A program made the translations under genes and the position numbers. A stretch of 40,549 nt of DNA from Clostridia bacterium (GTDB taxonomy: Bacteria > Bacillota > Clostridia > Lachnospirales > Lachnospiraceae). Shown here piece by piece: positions 15,717 to 24,059 of the stretch (positions are counted from its first letter, which is position 1; each line of letters starts with the position of its first letter). The notes below the pieces were generated by a model. It made no database searches. It was not told the DNA's origin and worked only from the letters and a program-made list of their open reading frames with translations. The stretch covers positions 1-40,549 of the forward strand of contig SAAB01000030.1 of assembly GCA_009929615.1 (NCBI GenBank), read 5' to 3'.

Positions 15717-16934
15717 TTATTTCACCTCAATTTTACTTACATTAAGAGAACATTCCCGAAGTCTCTCAATGTTTGTATTTAGATATATTGATGTGGAATT
15801 TGAGGATGCATGGCCTAAAATACCTGATATTTCATCTAATGGTATATTTTCTTCAAGTAGTGTGGTTGCTAAGGAATGACGGAGGGAGTGCATGCCGTTT
15901 TTTCTTTTAGCAGATATGGGCAGTTTCGCACGAACCATATATTTCTCTAGCGTTTTGTACAGATGGTTTCCCTCTGACAATTCTGTATAAGGTGCAAGAT
16001 GTTTTAGAAAAACATGAGGGTTATCCGATTTCGGTCTTGCATTTTGCACATAATCAATGATTGCCCAACCTACATCACGAAGCAAAGGAAGTGTAAGAGG
16101 CTCACCCGTTTTCGATTGATTTAAGGTGATTTCGTTTTTGCTCCAGTTGAAATTTTCAAATTTTAGCTTTTTAATATCACCGCTTCTAAGACCTAATCTT
16201 GCAACAAGAAGAATCATCGCATAATCTCTCTTTTCGTTTGGATTATTTCTATCAATTGCACTTAACATTTGATTTACTTCGGTTTTAGTCCATATTGATG
16301 GTATTTTTTGATGATATGTTCCTCTTACAGTACCGGCATACACAGATAGATTTTCTTTTGTAACCCCATTGAAGTAGATATATTTCAAAAACAATCTAAG
16401 ACCACCAACTCTATGCTTAATTGTTGCTTTTTGGAAGCTTGAAAGTGTTGAAATATATTCAAATATGGTTTCTGCAGACCAATCATCTGATTTGTAATAC
16501 TCATTTTGTTCCGAAAACTGCAAAAAGCAACTTGCATACCTTAAATAGCCCTCGATTGTTTTGCTTGAATATTCTCCACCTACTAAGGATTCCCCATAAC
16601 TGCTCAAACGCTTTATTAGTTCTATATTATTTAGCTTTGATATGGGCGTATAGCATCGTAGTGGTATACTACCATATTTACTGTAATGGTCTAATATCAA
16701 GATTGCACGCCTTATGAAATTTTCGCTTCTTTTCTTGAAATTATGTTTAGAACATCGCATTTCGAAATATTCCATTGCCACATTAATATCAAATTCATAT
16801 ACACCTTTGCTTTCAAAATATCGTGCCATTCCATTCCAAAAATATCTGAAATTATCTCTGGTTAGTTTGCTATGACCCAGATCTTCAAGTTCACCTAAAA
16901 CTTCATCACTTAACTCATAAATTGTTTTGCTCAT
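15717..16934 (-). CDS. RIT tyrosine recombinase, first gene
   Basis: The 405-residue recombinase is the longest of the trio and first in transcription order. It has an extended N-terminal region (about 180 residues, two helical DNA-binding units) and a catalytic domain with Arg in ARLGLRSGDIKKL (about 245), H-x-x-R in MHSLRHSLATTL (about 348), Gly-His in ILGHASSNS and Tyr in TSIYLNTN (about 383). GGAGG precedes the ATG with an A/T-rich spacer. An AT-rich region with a short palindrome (AGCTTTAAAAGCT near 16962) lies upstream and may be its promoter/operator. Confidence 0.9.
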   Translation of the reverse strand: MSKTIYELSDEVLGELEDLGHSKLTRDNFRYFWNGMARYFESKGVYEFDINVAMEYFEMRCSKHNFKKRSENFIRRAILILDHYSKYGSIPLRCYTPISKLNNIELIKRLSSYGESLVGGEYSSKTIEGYLRYASCFLQFSEQNEYYKSDDWSAETIFEYISTLSSFQKATIKHRVGGLRLFLKYIYFNGVTKENLSVYAGTVRGTYHQKIPSIWTKTEVNQMLSAIDRNNPNEKRDYAMILLVARLGLRSGDIKKLKFENFNWSKNEITLNQSKTGEPLTLPLLRDVGWAIIDYVQNARPKSDNPHVFLKHLAPYTELSEGNHLYKTLEKYMVRAKLPISAKRKNGMHSLRHSLATTLLEENIPLDEISGILGHASSNSTSIYLNTNIERLRECSLNVSKIEVK

Positions 16935-17011
16935 TTTAAATCCTCCAAAATATTTTAGTAGCTTTAAAAGCTCTATCTATATTTTAAAGAAAGTATATAT
17001 TTCCACAAATA

Positions 17012-17093
17012 ATATGTGCCCAAGTTTTTTAGAAAGTACTGCTATTACAGCATTTTCACCTCACTTGGGCACATATCTTTTTTAGGCACATAT
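17012..17093 (-). repeat. Right terminal inverted repeat (82 bp)
   Basis: Mirror copy of 13619-13700 with two mismatches. The inner edge is ATATGTGCCCAAGT at 17012-17025; the matching arm is at 17063-17076; the outer motif GGCACATAT ends at 17093, directly against the CCGTCT repeat. Confidence 0.9.
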
Positions 17094-17099
17094 CCGTCT
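17094..17099. repeat. 6-bp target repeat, right side of the RIT element
   Basis: Second copy of CCGTCT, directly adjoining the right terminal repeat, while the left copy is separated from its repeat by 26 bp. Confidence 0.65.
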
Positions 17100-17458
17100 G
17101 AAAACTGCCCTGTTAGCTCTGAAATAACCTCGTCAAGCTCAGCCTGTGTCAGTTCGCCATACGACTGTACTTCTGTAACACCCCACAGCTTGCCATCCCA
17201 TTCCTCAACAGCGGGATTAATACTGTACACTTTTCCCTTAAGAACATCATTATCAAGGTAACCAGCCAAACCACGCTCACCTTCATTTGGGAGTTTCTCT
17301 CGTTCAATAGCTGCTAGAATTTCCTCTTGATATTCCACTATTTCATTAGCATCCATATCCTCTGGTTCATTTTCAGTGTCGCCCCATTCGTTTTTACGAT
17401 AAATCTTTGTGAACAGGGGATTCCACAGCCGCAAGGTTTGAAGCCCTTGTTTTTCCAT
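17094..17458 (-). pseudogene. N-terminal fragment of the ORF interrupted by the RIT element
   Basis: The reading frame starts at 17458 (MEKQGLQTLRLWNPLFTKIY) and runs in host sequence to QFSDG at the insertion point, then continues 15 codons into the terminal repeat before a stop at 17045. Together with 13436-13592 it would form a protein of about 170-180 residues, acidic, with a motif LTQAELDEVISELTGQFSDG. The family is unknown to me; proteins of this type accompany clostridial ICE accessory genes. A 137-residue truncated product could still be made. Its start follows the upstream gene by only 2 nt. Confidence 0.75.
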
Positions 17459-17460
17459 TG

Positions 17461-18084
17461 CTATCGCCCTCCTTTGATTACATTGATTCCATATCGCCTC
17501 ACTAAAAAGGCATTGACGATAAGTCGTAGTAGCTTATCGTTTATCAGCTCCGGATCACTTAGTTCAGAAACTGTAATGTGTTCTTTTCCAGAATAAAGTT
17601 CCTTTGCCATATGAAAGATGACATACCCATCTAAATCCACACCATGAATGCGGATAGCTTCAAAATGAATGAGTTGGCTGTCTACAAAACTTTTTGCCTT
17701 ATTCCAGACAAACGCATCTGCAGAGAGTAAAAAAATAGCAGCTGCATATCCATAGCTTTCTTCTAGCTTCGGAAACAAACCGCTCTTACAGATACTTTGA
17801 AATCTCTTTTTATGCTCTGCATTTCTAAAAAGCATTTGATTCACCTCGCTTTCTCCGAGGTTGCTCGTAACCTCTATGATTCTTTGCACTCGTAGAGCAA
17901 ATGCCTGAATTTCTATCTCTTTCAAAAACACCCCTAGCAATTCTTCATATAAAATAGGGTTTGGATTCACATAGCTTTGCTGGCTTCGGAATGTTCCGTA
18001 GGCACGAGGCGTAAAGCCGGGAATAAGTTGCATTTCAATTTCTATGGCGGCGAGAGGTGTATCTCTCATAAATCTTGTAATCAC
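17461..18084 (-). CDS. Hypothetical ICE-type protein, 207 aa
   Basis: I do not recognise the family with certainty. The frame is open from 18165, but the first 80 bases are inside a terminator hairpin, so I favour a GTG start at 18084 (ITRFMRDTPLAAIEIEM), which has AAAGGA 9 nt upstream. A second possible start is ATG 17835 (MLFRNAEHKKRF), preceded by GCGAGGTG; the C-terminal 124 residues look like a self-contained helical domain (AAAIFLLSADAFVWNKAK, LDGYVIFHMAKELY). Therefore this may be two translation products or a fusion of two small domains. No signal peptide or membrane helix. It is the first gene before the interrupted ORF in the accessory operon. Confidence 0.5.
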   Translation of the reverse strand: MITRFMRDTPLAAIEIEMQLIPGFTPRAYGTFRSQQSYVNPNPILYEELLGVFLKEIEIQAFALRVQRIIEVTSNLGESEVNQMLFRNAEHKKRFQSICKSGLFPKLEESYGYAAAIFLLSADAFVWNKAKSFVDSQLIHFEAIRIHGVDLDGYVIFHMAKELYSGKEHITVSELSDPELINDKLLRLIVNAFLVRRYGINVIKGGR

Positions 18085-18120
18085 TTCAATCAGTCCTTTC
18101 TTTTTCTGCAAATCGGACAA

Positions 18121-18163
18121 CAAAAAAGAGGCTATGTTTTTCAGTAACGAAGAACATAACCTC
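18121..18163 (-). terminator. Intrinsic terminator upstream of the 207-aa gene
   Basis: On the minus strand, arms at 18153-18163 and 18128-18138 pair over 11 positions with one wobble/mismatch, closed by a 14-nt loop and followed by TTTTTTG. It is the second terminator after the SAM methyltransferase gene, insulating the accessory operon from it. Confidence 0.75.
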
Positions 18164-18223
18164 ATGGTTGTTTGCCTGATGGCAGATTTATTAAATTGTT
18201 TTTGGCTTATATGAAAACAGAGG

Positions 18224-18252
18224 CATCAAGATTTTTCATCCCAATGCCTCTG
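18224..18252 (-). terminator. Intrinsic terminator of the SAM methyltransferase gene
   Basis: Perfect 9-bp stem on the minus strand (CAGAGGCAT at 18252-18244 pairing with ATGCCTCTG at 18236-18228), a 7-nt loop, then TTTTC. It lies 19 nt after the stop codon. Confidence 0.75.
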
Positions 18253-18270
18253 AATTTTCTTATTGTATTA

Positions 18271-19023
18271 CTATATTGTTAATAAGATTGATGCTAACAC
18301 TATATCAATACTTTTTTCAAAGCAAACTTGCTGCTCCACTGTCAATGGAACTCCACCCAATGACATAGAACTGGATTTCTTATTATCATATTTTATCTTG
18401 GAATACTTAAACTCATCTTTTAGTGAAATAAAATACGGATCATCTTCCTCTATAATAAGCATTGATCCTCTATCTATAAAATGTACTGGCAAATTGAATT
18501 CCTTAGCAATTTCACAAGATTTCCATTGAATAAATTCGCCATATGATGACTCTGGATTTTCTTTGATCTGTTGCCATGTCAAACCATATTTTAATAATTT
18601 TTCTCTATAATAATCAAACATATCTTGAGACCAATATGTTCCGACATTCCAACAGACAACAATATCAAATGCTATTGTTGATAAATTGCTTGAAAAATTC
18701 TCATCACAAATATCTGCTAAGATAAATATGACGTTGCAATCATTTTTCGATCCTTCTAGCATTTCATATGTATATCCTTTACTTCTTATTAGAGACTGTG
18801 CTTTTTCAAGACAATACTGATTCTTTTCAACAGAGATCACCTTATGCCCTTGCTCAACCAATGCTAATGTACTTTGCCCTGTTCCACAACCAATTTCAAG
18901 AACTATATGATACTGCTTAATTTGATTGCACATCCAAAAATAATCATTATTGCTATAAAATAATTGGGAACTTTCTTCCCATTGTTCAGCATATCTTTTT
19001 TTCTCATCCATTATAAAATCCAT
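18271..19023 (-). CDS. Class I SAM-dependent methyltransferase, substrate unknown
   Basis: The 250-residue protein has the class I methyltransferase motif I (HIVLEIGCGTGQSTLALVEQ) near residue 40, motif II acidic residue in VISVEKNQYCLEKA, and motif IV-like DIVVCWNVGTYW near residue 130. The substrate is not evident: the residues after motif IV do not match a named RNA, DNA or small-molecule methylase I know. DNA is clearly more AT-rich than the rlmD side, consistent with transfer. It has its own promoter and terminator. Start: ATG 19023 is only 1 nt from AAAGGAG, so the in-frame ATG at 19011 (13 nt away) may be used instead. Likely cargo at the edge of the element. Confidence 0.8.
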   Translation of the reverse strand: MDFIMDEKKRYAEQWEESSQLFYSNNDYFWMCNQIKQYHIVLEIGCGTGQSTLALVEQGHKVISVEKNQYCLEKAQSLIRSKGYTYEMLEGSKNDCNVIFILADICDENFSSNLSTIAFDIVVCWNVGTYWSQDMFDYYREKLLKYGLTWQQIKENPESSYGEFIQWKSCEIAKEFNLPVHFIDRGSMLIIEEDDPYFISLKDEFKYSKIKYDNKKSSSMSLGGVPLTVEQQVCFEKSIDIVLASILLTI

Positions 19024-19063
19024 GCTCCTTTCTTTGTCATCACCGGGATATTACCCTATGTCA

Positions 19064-19092
19064 TCTATATTTTTCCCTAAAAATCAAGGCAA
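19064..19092 (-). promoter_or_regulatory. Putative sigma-A promoter of the SAM methyltransferase gene
   Basis: On the minus strand TTGCCT (-35, 19092-19087) and TATAGA (-10, 19069-19064) are spaced by 17 nt; the start codon is about 40 nt downstream. Confidence 0.55.
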
Positions 19093-19164
19093 AAATCGGG
19101 CATTTTTTAGCCTAATTTTTGCCCATTTTTCACTCCAAAACCACAACATCTTGTGGTTGGAGTG
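19088..19164. repeat. Inverted repeats between rlmD and the accessory region
   Basis: Two hairpins occupy this 143-bp gap. One has 9-bp arms (GGCAAAAAT 19088-19096 and ATTTTTGCC 19115-19123). The other (19131-19164) has arms CACTCCA/TGGAGTG and ACCACAA/TTGTGGT, close to the rlmD stop codon, and may act as the rlmD terminator although no U-run follows it. Clustered dyads are also what an ICE end with integrase-binding sites can look like. Confidence 0.5.
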
Positions 19165-19166
19165 GC

Positions 19167-20549
19167 TTATTTATCGTTTTGACCACAACGTGTCATCAGA
19201 ATCACAGTTTCAACGTGAACAGAATGTGGAAACATGTCAACGCAGCGAACTTTTTGAACTTTATATCCATGTTCTTCCATGTATTTTAAATCTCTCGCAA
19301 GGGTCGCCGGGTCACAGCTGACATAAACGATTCGTTTCGGTGCCATGGCCGTCATACACTTCAAAAGTTTCTCATCACAGCCTTTTCTTGGCGGATCAAC
19401 CACAATAACATCTGCGAATATGCCATTTTTTTCGTACTGTTCCGGAAGAACTTCCTCAGCCTTTCCAACAAAAAAGCGGGCATTCTGAATCTGATTTAAG
19501 TGGGCATTCTCCCGGGCATCTTCAATGGCCTCCGGGATGATTTCCACACCACAAACCTGTTTTGCATGCTTTGCCAGAAAGAGGGATATTGTTCCGATAC
19601 CACAGTACAAATCCCAGACCGTTTCGTTCCCCTGAAGCTGTGCATATTCCAAAGCCGTCTTATAGAGTTTCTCCGTCTGAATCGGATTGACCTGGAAAAA
19701 GGACAGTGGCGAAATCTGATATTTGACATCGCCGATAGCATCGGTAATATAGGGCTGTCTCCAAAGGCATTTGATTTCACTCCCAAGAATCACATTGGTC
19801 CGTTCACGATTAATATTCAGGCAGATACTGGTCATCCCCGGCACTTCTGCAAGGACTTTTATCAAATCTTCCTCACCGGGCACTTTTTTCCCATTGATGA
19901 CCAGGCACACCATGATTTCTCCCGTGTGCTTACCAATACGGGTAAAGATATGGCGTACAAGGCCCTTATGTTCTTTTTCATCATAGGCCGAAATGTGATG
20001 CTGCTCCATCCACTGACGAACAATGGCCATCAGCTTTTCATTCTCCCGATGCTGAATAAAACACTCTTCAACCGGAACGATAGAATGGGTCCTTCCCGCA
20101 TAAAAACCTGTAACAACCTGACCATCCTTTGCCTGGCCTACCGGAAACTGGGCTTTATTACGATAATGCCAGGGTTCTTCCATACCGATAATTGGTTCCA
20201 TCTGATAATCCGAAAGTTTTCCAACCCGGTCTAAAAGTTCCCGGACTTTATTTTCTTTATATATAAGCTGACGGCCATAATCCAGCGGTTGAATCTGACA
20301 ACCGCCACAGGCTCTGGCCTGGGGGCATCTCACCTCTACACGATATGGGGACGGTGTTAGGATTTCTATAAGCCGTCCATAGCCATAGGATTTCTTCATT
20401 TTAATAATCTTAGCCTGAATGACATCACCAATAAGGGCATCTTTAACAAAGAGGGTAAATCCCTCAAAACGTCCGATTCCCTCACCTGTGCTTCCCAAAT
20501 CTGTGATGGTTAATGTAACCACATCATTCTTTTTTAATCCTTCACTCAT
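19167..20549 (-). CDS. rlmD: 23S rRNA (uracil-5-)-methyltransferase, RlmD/RumA type
   Basis: The 460-residue enzyme transfers a methyl group from SAM to a uracil C5 in 23S rRNA (RlmD/RlmCD type). It has an N-terminal TRAM domain (residues 1-65), an Fe-S cluster motif (CPQARACGGC near residue 75), motif I WDLYCGIGTISLFLA (about 310), VDPPRKGCDEKLL (about 385) and the catalytic Cys in YVSCDPATLARDL (about 413). The final residues HVETVILMT then RCGQNDK end later than in typical relatives as I recall, which may reflect replacement of the 3' end by an inserted element. It is followed by the accessory region; yhaM is directly upstream with a 14-nt gap. Confidence 0.92.
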   Translation of the reverse strand: MSEGLKKNDVVTLTITDLGSTGEGIGRFEGFTLFVKDALIGDVIQAKIIKMKKSYGYGRLIEILTPSPYRVEVRCPQARACGGCQIQPLDYGRQLIYKENKVRELLDRVGKLSDYQMEPIIGMEEPWHYRNKAQFPVGQAKDGQVVTGFYAGRTHSIVPVEECFIQHRENEKLMAIVRQWMEQHHISAYDEKEHKGLVRHIFTRIGKHTGEIMVCLVINGKKVPGEEDLIKVLAEVPGMTSICLNINRERTNVILGSEIKCLWRQPYITDAIGDVKYQISPLSFFQVNPIQTEKLYKTALEYAQLQGNETVWDLYCGIGTISLFLAKHAKQVCGVEIIPEAIEDARENAHLNQIQNARFFVGKAEEVLPEQYEKNGIFADVIVVDPPRKGCDEKLLKCMTAMAPKRIVYVSCDPATLARDLKYMEEHGYKVQKVRCVDMFPHSVHVETVILMTRCGQNDK

Positions 20550-20563
20550 CGCAAAACCGCCTT

Positions 20564-21505
20564 TTATTTGGATGTTCTTCGTAAATTAGACTCAAACATC
20601 CGGTTATAACCCATCCATTCCAGGCCATCTGCTGCCGAAGCAAATAATTCTGTCATTGTTTCCATCTTTGCATCCGTATTATCCGCAAGATTTAATGCCA
20701 ATGCTTCTACCAGCGCAGGTTTCTTTGGAGAACCATATTCTAATTCCCCATGATGAGCTAAAATACAGTGTTTCAGTTCATTTGCAAGACCCACAGGGAA
20801 ATTTGGAATCTCCTTAATATGGTCGTGAATCATCTCCGTACCACCGACAATATGACCGATTAACTGTCCTTCGTCTGTGTAATCATTTGCAGGGAAAAGA
20901 GACAGTTCCTCTGTCTTTCCAATATCATGACACATAGCTGCACATAAAAGTAAATCTCTATTCAGAACAGGATAGCGTGTACAATAGAAATCACAGAGTT
21001 TTGTCACTCCTAATGTATGCTCCAGCAAGCCACCAACGAATCCATGATGAACGCTTTTTGCTGCGGAATGCTCTTTGAAGCTCTTAATAAACGCTGCATC
21101 CTCGACAAAAAAGCTTTCCAGCAATGCCTTTAAATATGGATTCTCAATACTTTCAATATATCCTGTCAACTCTTCCATCATTCCGTCAATCGGGAACTGA
21201 CTTGTTGGCAGATAATCCTGAATATTATATTCCTGTTCCTGTGTCCGTCTTACACGGCGCACATTCACCTGCAAAGAGCCCAGAAAGCTGGTAACCATGC
21301 CATCCACTTTAATAAAGTCCATGGACTCAAAATGTTCAATTCCATTGTTTAATTCCCATACTTTAGCATCTATAGTGCCTGTTTTATCCTGAAGAATCAT
21401 CGAGTAGTAGCTCTTGCCAGCCTTTGTCTTCAGATTCTGTTTGTTCTTGCATAAATAAATGCCGGAGATGTTCGCTCCCTCCTGCAGTTCACCAATAAAT
21501 TGCAT
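20564..21505 (-). CDS. yhaM: 3'-5' exoribonuclease YhaM family
   Basis: The 313-residue protein has an N-terminal OB-fold (GKSYYSMILQDKTGTIDAKV) and a C-terminal HD phosphohydrolase domain: HHGFVGGLLEHTLGV, CHDIGKTEEL and HCILAHHGELEYGSP supply the metal-binding His/Asp residues. YhaM trims RNA 3' ends and also acts on DNA in Firmicutes. Length matches the family (about 310-320). It is divergent from mutS2 and likely shares an operon with rlmD. Confidence 0.92.
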   Translation of the reverse strand: MQFIGELQEGANISGIYLCKNKQNLKTKAGKSYYSMILQDKTGTIDAKVWELNNGIEHFESMDFIKVDGMVTSFLGSLQVNVRRVRRTQEQEYNIQDYLPTSQFPIDGMMEELTGYIESIENPYLKALLESFFVEDAAFIKSFKEHSAAKSVHHGFVGGLLEHTLGVTKLCDFYCTRYPVLNRDLLLCAAMCHDIGKTEELSLFPANDYTDEGQLIGHIVGGTEMIHDHIKEIPNFPVGLANELKHCILAHHGELEYGSPKKPALVEALALNLADNTDAKMETMTELFASAADGLEWMGYNRMFESNLRRTSK

Positions 21506-21588
21506 ATCATACCCTCATTTCTAATCATTTTATCTTGCCCTATCATATCACATTTCCCTTGCAGGTAACAGGATTTTTGAAAATTTCA

Positions 21589-21617
21589 TTTTCATTTTCT
21601 ACATTATAGGGTACAAT
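21589..21617 (+). promoter_or_regulatory. Putative mutS2 promoter
   Basis: TTTTCA (21589-21594) and TACAAT (21612-21617) with a 17-nt spacer, 17 nt before the mutS2 ATG; the -35 match is weak, and a short 5' leader would result. Confidence 0.4.
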
Positions 21618-21634
21618 AGGCATGAGGTGTAACT

Positions 21635-24010
21635 ATGAATGAAAAAGCGTTAAGAATATTAGAATATCATAAAATTATAGAGAAACTTATGGACTGTGCT
21701 TCATCTCCGATGGGCAAATCCCTGTGTCAGAATTTACAGCCATCCACGGACCTGGGCGAAATATGTCAAGGCCAGATGGAAACCAGTGATGCCCTTTCCC
21801 GGGTCTTTGCCAAAGGCAGTCTGTCCTTTTCAGGACTTCGGGATATCCGTAGTTCCCTGCTCCGTCTTAAGGTTGGTTCCAGCCTGTCCGCCACCGAATT
21901 GATGCACATTGCCTCTCTTTTGGAAGTGGCTCTTCGGGCAAAATCCTACGGACGCCGGGAGAATGACGAGTCCGTGACCGACTCTCTGGATGGATTTTTC
22001 AATACCATTGAGCCACTTTCGCCAGTATGCCGGGAAATCCGTCGATGCATACTTTCTGAAGAGGAAATTGCCGATGATGCAAGCCCCGGTTTAAAACAGG
22101 TCCGCCGTCAGATAAAACTGACAAACGAACGGGTGCACAGCCAGTTAAATGCCATGGTCAACTCATCTTCTGTAAGTTCCAAACTCCAGGATAATCTGAT
22201 TACCATGCGAAATGGCCGCTACTGTCTTCCTGTAAAGGCAGAATACCGGAGCCAGATTCAAGGTATGATTCATGACCAGTCATCTTCCGGTTCCACATTA
22301 TTTATTGAACCTATGGCCGTTGTTAAATTAAACAATGACCTCCGTGAACTGGCCGCTAAAGAAAAAGAGGAAATCGAAAAAGTTTTAGCTGACCTGAGTA
22401 ACCAGTGTGCCGAATTTTCCGAAGAGCTGGCAACAAATGTGACGGTTATGTCCCATCTGGACTTTGTATTTGCCAAAGCAAATCTTTCCAGAAATTACAA
22501 TGGCACAGAACCTATCTTTAATGAAAATGGGTATATCAATATCCGTAAAGGCCGCCATCCCCTGCTGGATAAGAAGAAAGTTGTTCCGATTGACATTTCT
22601 ATCGGTAAAGACTATCGTCTTCTTCTCGTAACCGGACCAAACACCGGTGGTAAAACTGTTTCTTTAAAAACGGTAGGTCTTCTAACCCTGATGGGTCAGG
22701 CCGGTCTGCATATTCCTGCCTTTGACCGTTCAGAACTGTCCGTTTATGAGGATGTTTTTGCAGATATCGGCGATGAGCAGAGTATTGAGCAGAGTCTGAG
22801 TACTTTCTCATCCCATATGACTAATATTGTTTCCATTATTGAGAAGTCCAACTATCGTTCTCTCGTCCTTCTGGATGAGTTATGTGCCGGAACAGACCCA
22901 ACCGAAGGTGCTGCTCTCGCCATGGCTATTTTGAAAAATTTCCTGAACCGTAGTGTCACTACCATGGCAACCACCCACTACAGTGAATTAAAAGTCTTTG
23001 CTTTATCCACCAAAGGTGCCTGCAATGCCAGCTGCGAATTTGATTTAGCCACACTCAGCCCAACTTATCGTCTTCTTATCGGTATCCCCGGAAAAAGTAA
23101 TGCCTTTGCTATTTCCAGTAAGCTTGGCTTATCCGATTCGATGATTGAAGAGGCAAAAAAATATATCGATGCCAATGACCAGAGTTTTGAAGATTTGATT
23201 TCCGATTTGGAAACAAGCCGCTCTACCATTGAAAAAGAACGTTTGGAAATCGAGCAATATAAAGCTGAGGTTGCTGTTTTAAAAGAAAAAGTCGAAGCCA
23301 AACAGGACAATCTGGCAAAACAAAAAGAACGTATTCTCCGCGATGCCAACGAGCAGGCACGAAAAATTCTTCAGGATGCCAAGGATTATGCGGACCAAAC
23401 GATTCGTGATTTAAACAAAGTGGCCTCCGGCAAAGCCACCAGCATGAAAGACCTTGAAAATAAGCGTTCCGGTCTCCGTGACAAATTATCAAAAACCGAT
23501 GAACAACTGGCCTTAAAACGGGAAAATGCAAAGAAAAACCGGCCGGAAGATTTCCATCCCGGTGACAGTGTTAAGGTTCTTAGTCTGAACATCAAGGGAA
23601 CAATTACAGGAAAAGTCGACAGCAAGGGGCAGATTCCTGTGCAGATGGGTATTTTAAAATCCATGATAAAAATTTCCGATTTGGAGCTCCTGGATGAAGA
23701 AGTCATTACTTCGCCTACTCTGAAGAAAACCGGTGCCGGAAAGATAAAGATGTCAAAATCTGCTTCTATAAGCACCAGTCTTAATATTATCGGAAAAACC
23801 GTGGATGAAGCCATCCCTGAACTGGATAAATACCTGGATGATGCCTATCTTGCCCATTTAAATCAGGTGACCATCATTCACGGCCGCGGAACCGGAAAAC
23901 TCCGTACCGCTGTTCACAATAAACTAAAAAAATCCCGATATGTAAAATCCTATCGCCTTGGTGCCTTTGGCGAAGGTGAAACCGGTGTAACAATTGTCGA
24001 ATTCAAATAA
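21635..24010 (+). CDS. mutS2: MutS2 (recombination suppressor / ribosome-rescue ATPase)
   Basis: The 791-residue protein is a full-length MutS2. It contains the MutS-like clamp and lever domains, a P-loop near residue 334 (GPNTGGKTVSLKTVG), a Walker B near 412 (LVLLDELCAGTDPTEGAALA), the TTHYSELK loop, a long coiled coil (residues about 520-640), a KOW-like region and a C-terminal Smr domain with HGRGTGKLR near residue 749. The family lacks the mismatch-binding domain of MutS; it suppresses homologous recombination and, in Bacillus, splits collided ribosomes. GAGGTG precedes the ATG at 21635. It ends in a strong terminator. Confidence 0.95.
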   Translation: MNEKALRILEYHKIIEKLMDCASSPMGKSLCQNLQPSTDLGEICQGQMETSDALSRVFAKGSLSFSGLRDIRSSLLRLKVGSSLSATELMHIASLLEVALRAKSYGRRENDESVTDSLDGFFNTIEPLSPVCREIRRCILSEEEIADDASPGLKQVRRQIKLTNERVHSQLNAMVNSSSVSSKLQDNLITMRNGRYCLPVKAEYRSQIQGMIHDQSSSGSTLFIEPMAVVKLNNDLRELAAKEKEEIEKVLADLSNQCAEFSEELATNVTVMSHLDFVFAKANLSRNYNGTEPIFNENGYINIRKGRHPLLDKKKVVPIDISIGKDYRLLLVTGPNTGGKTVSLKTVGLLTLMGQAGLHIPAFDRSELSVYEDVFADIGDEQSIEQSLSTFSSHMTNIVSIIEKSNYRSLVLLDELCAGTDPTEGAALAMAILKNFLNRSVTTMATTHYSELKVFALSTKGACNASCEFDLATLSPTYRLLIGIPGKSNAFAISSKLGLSDSMIEEAKKYIDANDQSFEDLISDLETSRSTIEKERLEIEQYKAEVAVLKEKVEAKQDNLAKQKERILRDANEQARKILQDAKDYADQTIRDLNKVASGKATSMKDLENKRSGLRDKLSKTDEQLALKRENAKKNRPEDFHPGDSVKVLSLNIKGTITGKVDSKGQIPVQMGILKSMIKISDLELLDEEVITSPTLKKTGAGKIKMSKSASISTSLNIIGKTVDEAIPELDKYLDDAYLAHLNQVTIIHGRGTGKLRTAVHNKLKKSRYVKSYRLGAFGEGETGVTIVEFK

Positions 24011-24059
24011 AAAAGACGCTTCCAAACCATGTTCAAATGGTCTGGAAGCGTCTTTTTTT
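24011..24059 (+). terminator. mutS2 terminator
   Basis: A long stem starts one base after the stop codon: GACGCTTCCA-ACCAT pairs with ATGGT-TGGAAGCGTC with one mismatch and a 6-nt loop, followed by TTTTTTT. Confidence 0.92.

Larger units (their letters stand above)
13593..17093 (-). mobile_element. RIT (recombinase-in-trio) element, complete
   Basis: Three consecutive, same-strand tyrosine recombinase genes (405, 332 and 341 aa) are flanked by 82-bp terminal inverted repeats with only two mismatches, and CCGTCT repeats lie outside. This is the structure of RIT elements. It splits an ORF of the accessory region into two fragments that rejoin in frame. All three recombinases keep the catalytic Arg, H-x-x-R, G-H and Tyr residues, and repeats and reading frames are intact, so insertion seems recent and the element may still be active. 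It carries no cargo gene. The repeats delimit only this 3.5-kb unit, so it is a passenger inside the larger element, not its integrase. Confidence 0.88.

Noticed and set aside
13714-16934. The three recombinases as the integrase of the larger conjugative element
   Set aside because: Their terminal repeats enclose only the 3.5-kb unit and the flanks rejoin into one ORF, so they belong to a passenger element.
19500-20234. Long open frame (244 codons) on the plus strand
   Set aside because: Fully antisense to rlmD, whose motifs are intact; no Shine-Dalgarno or family resemblance.
23386-23814. 142-codon minus-strand frame
   Set aside because: Antisense shadow of the mutS2 coding region.
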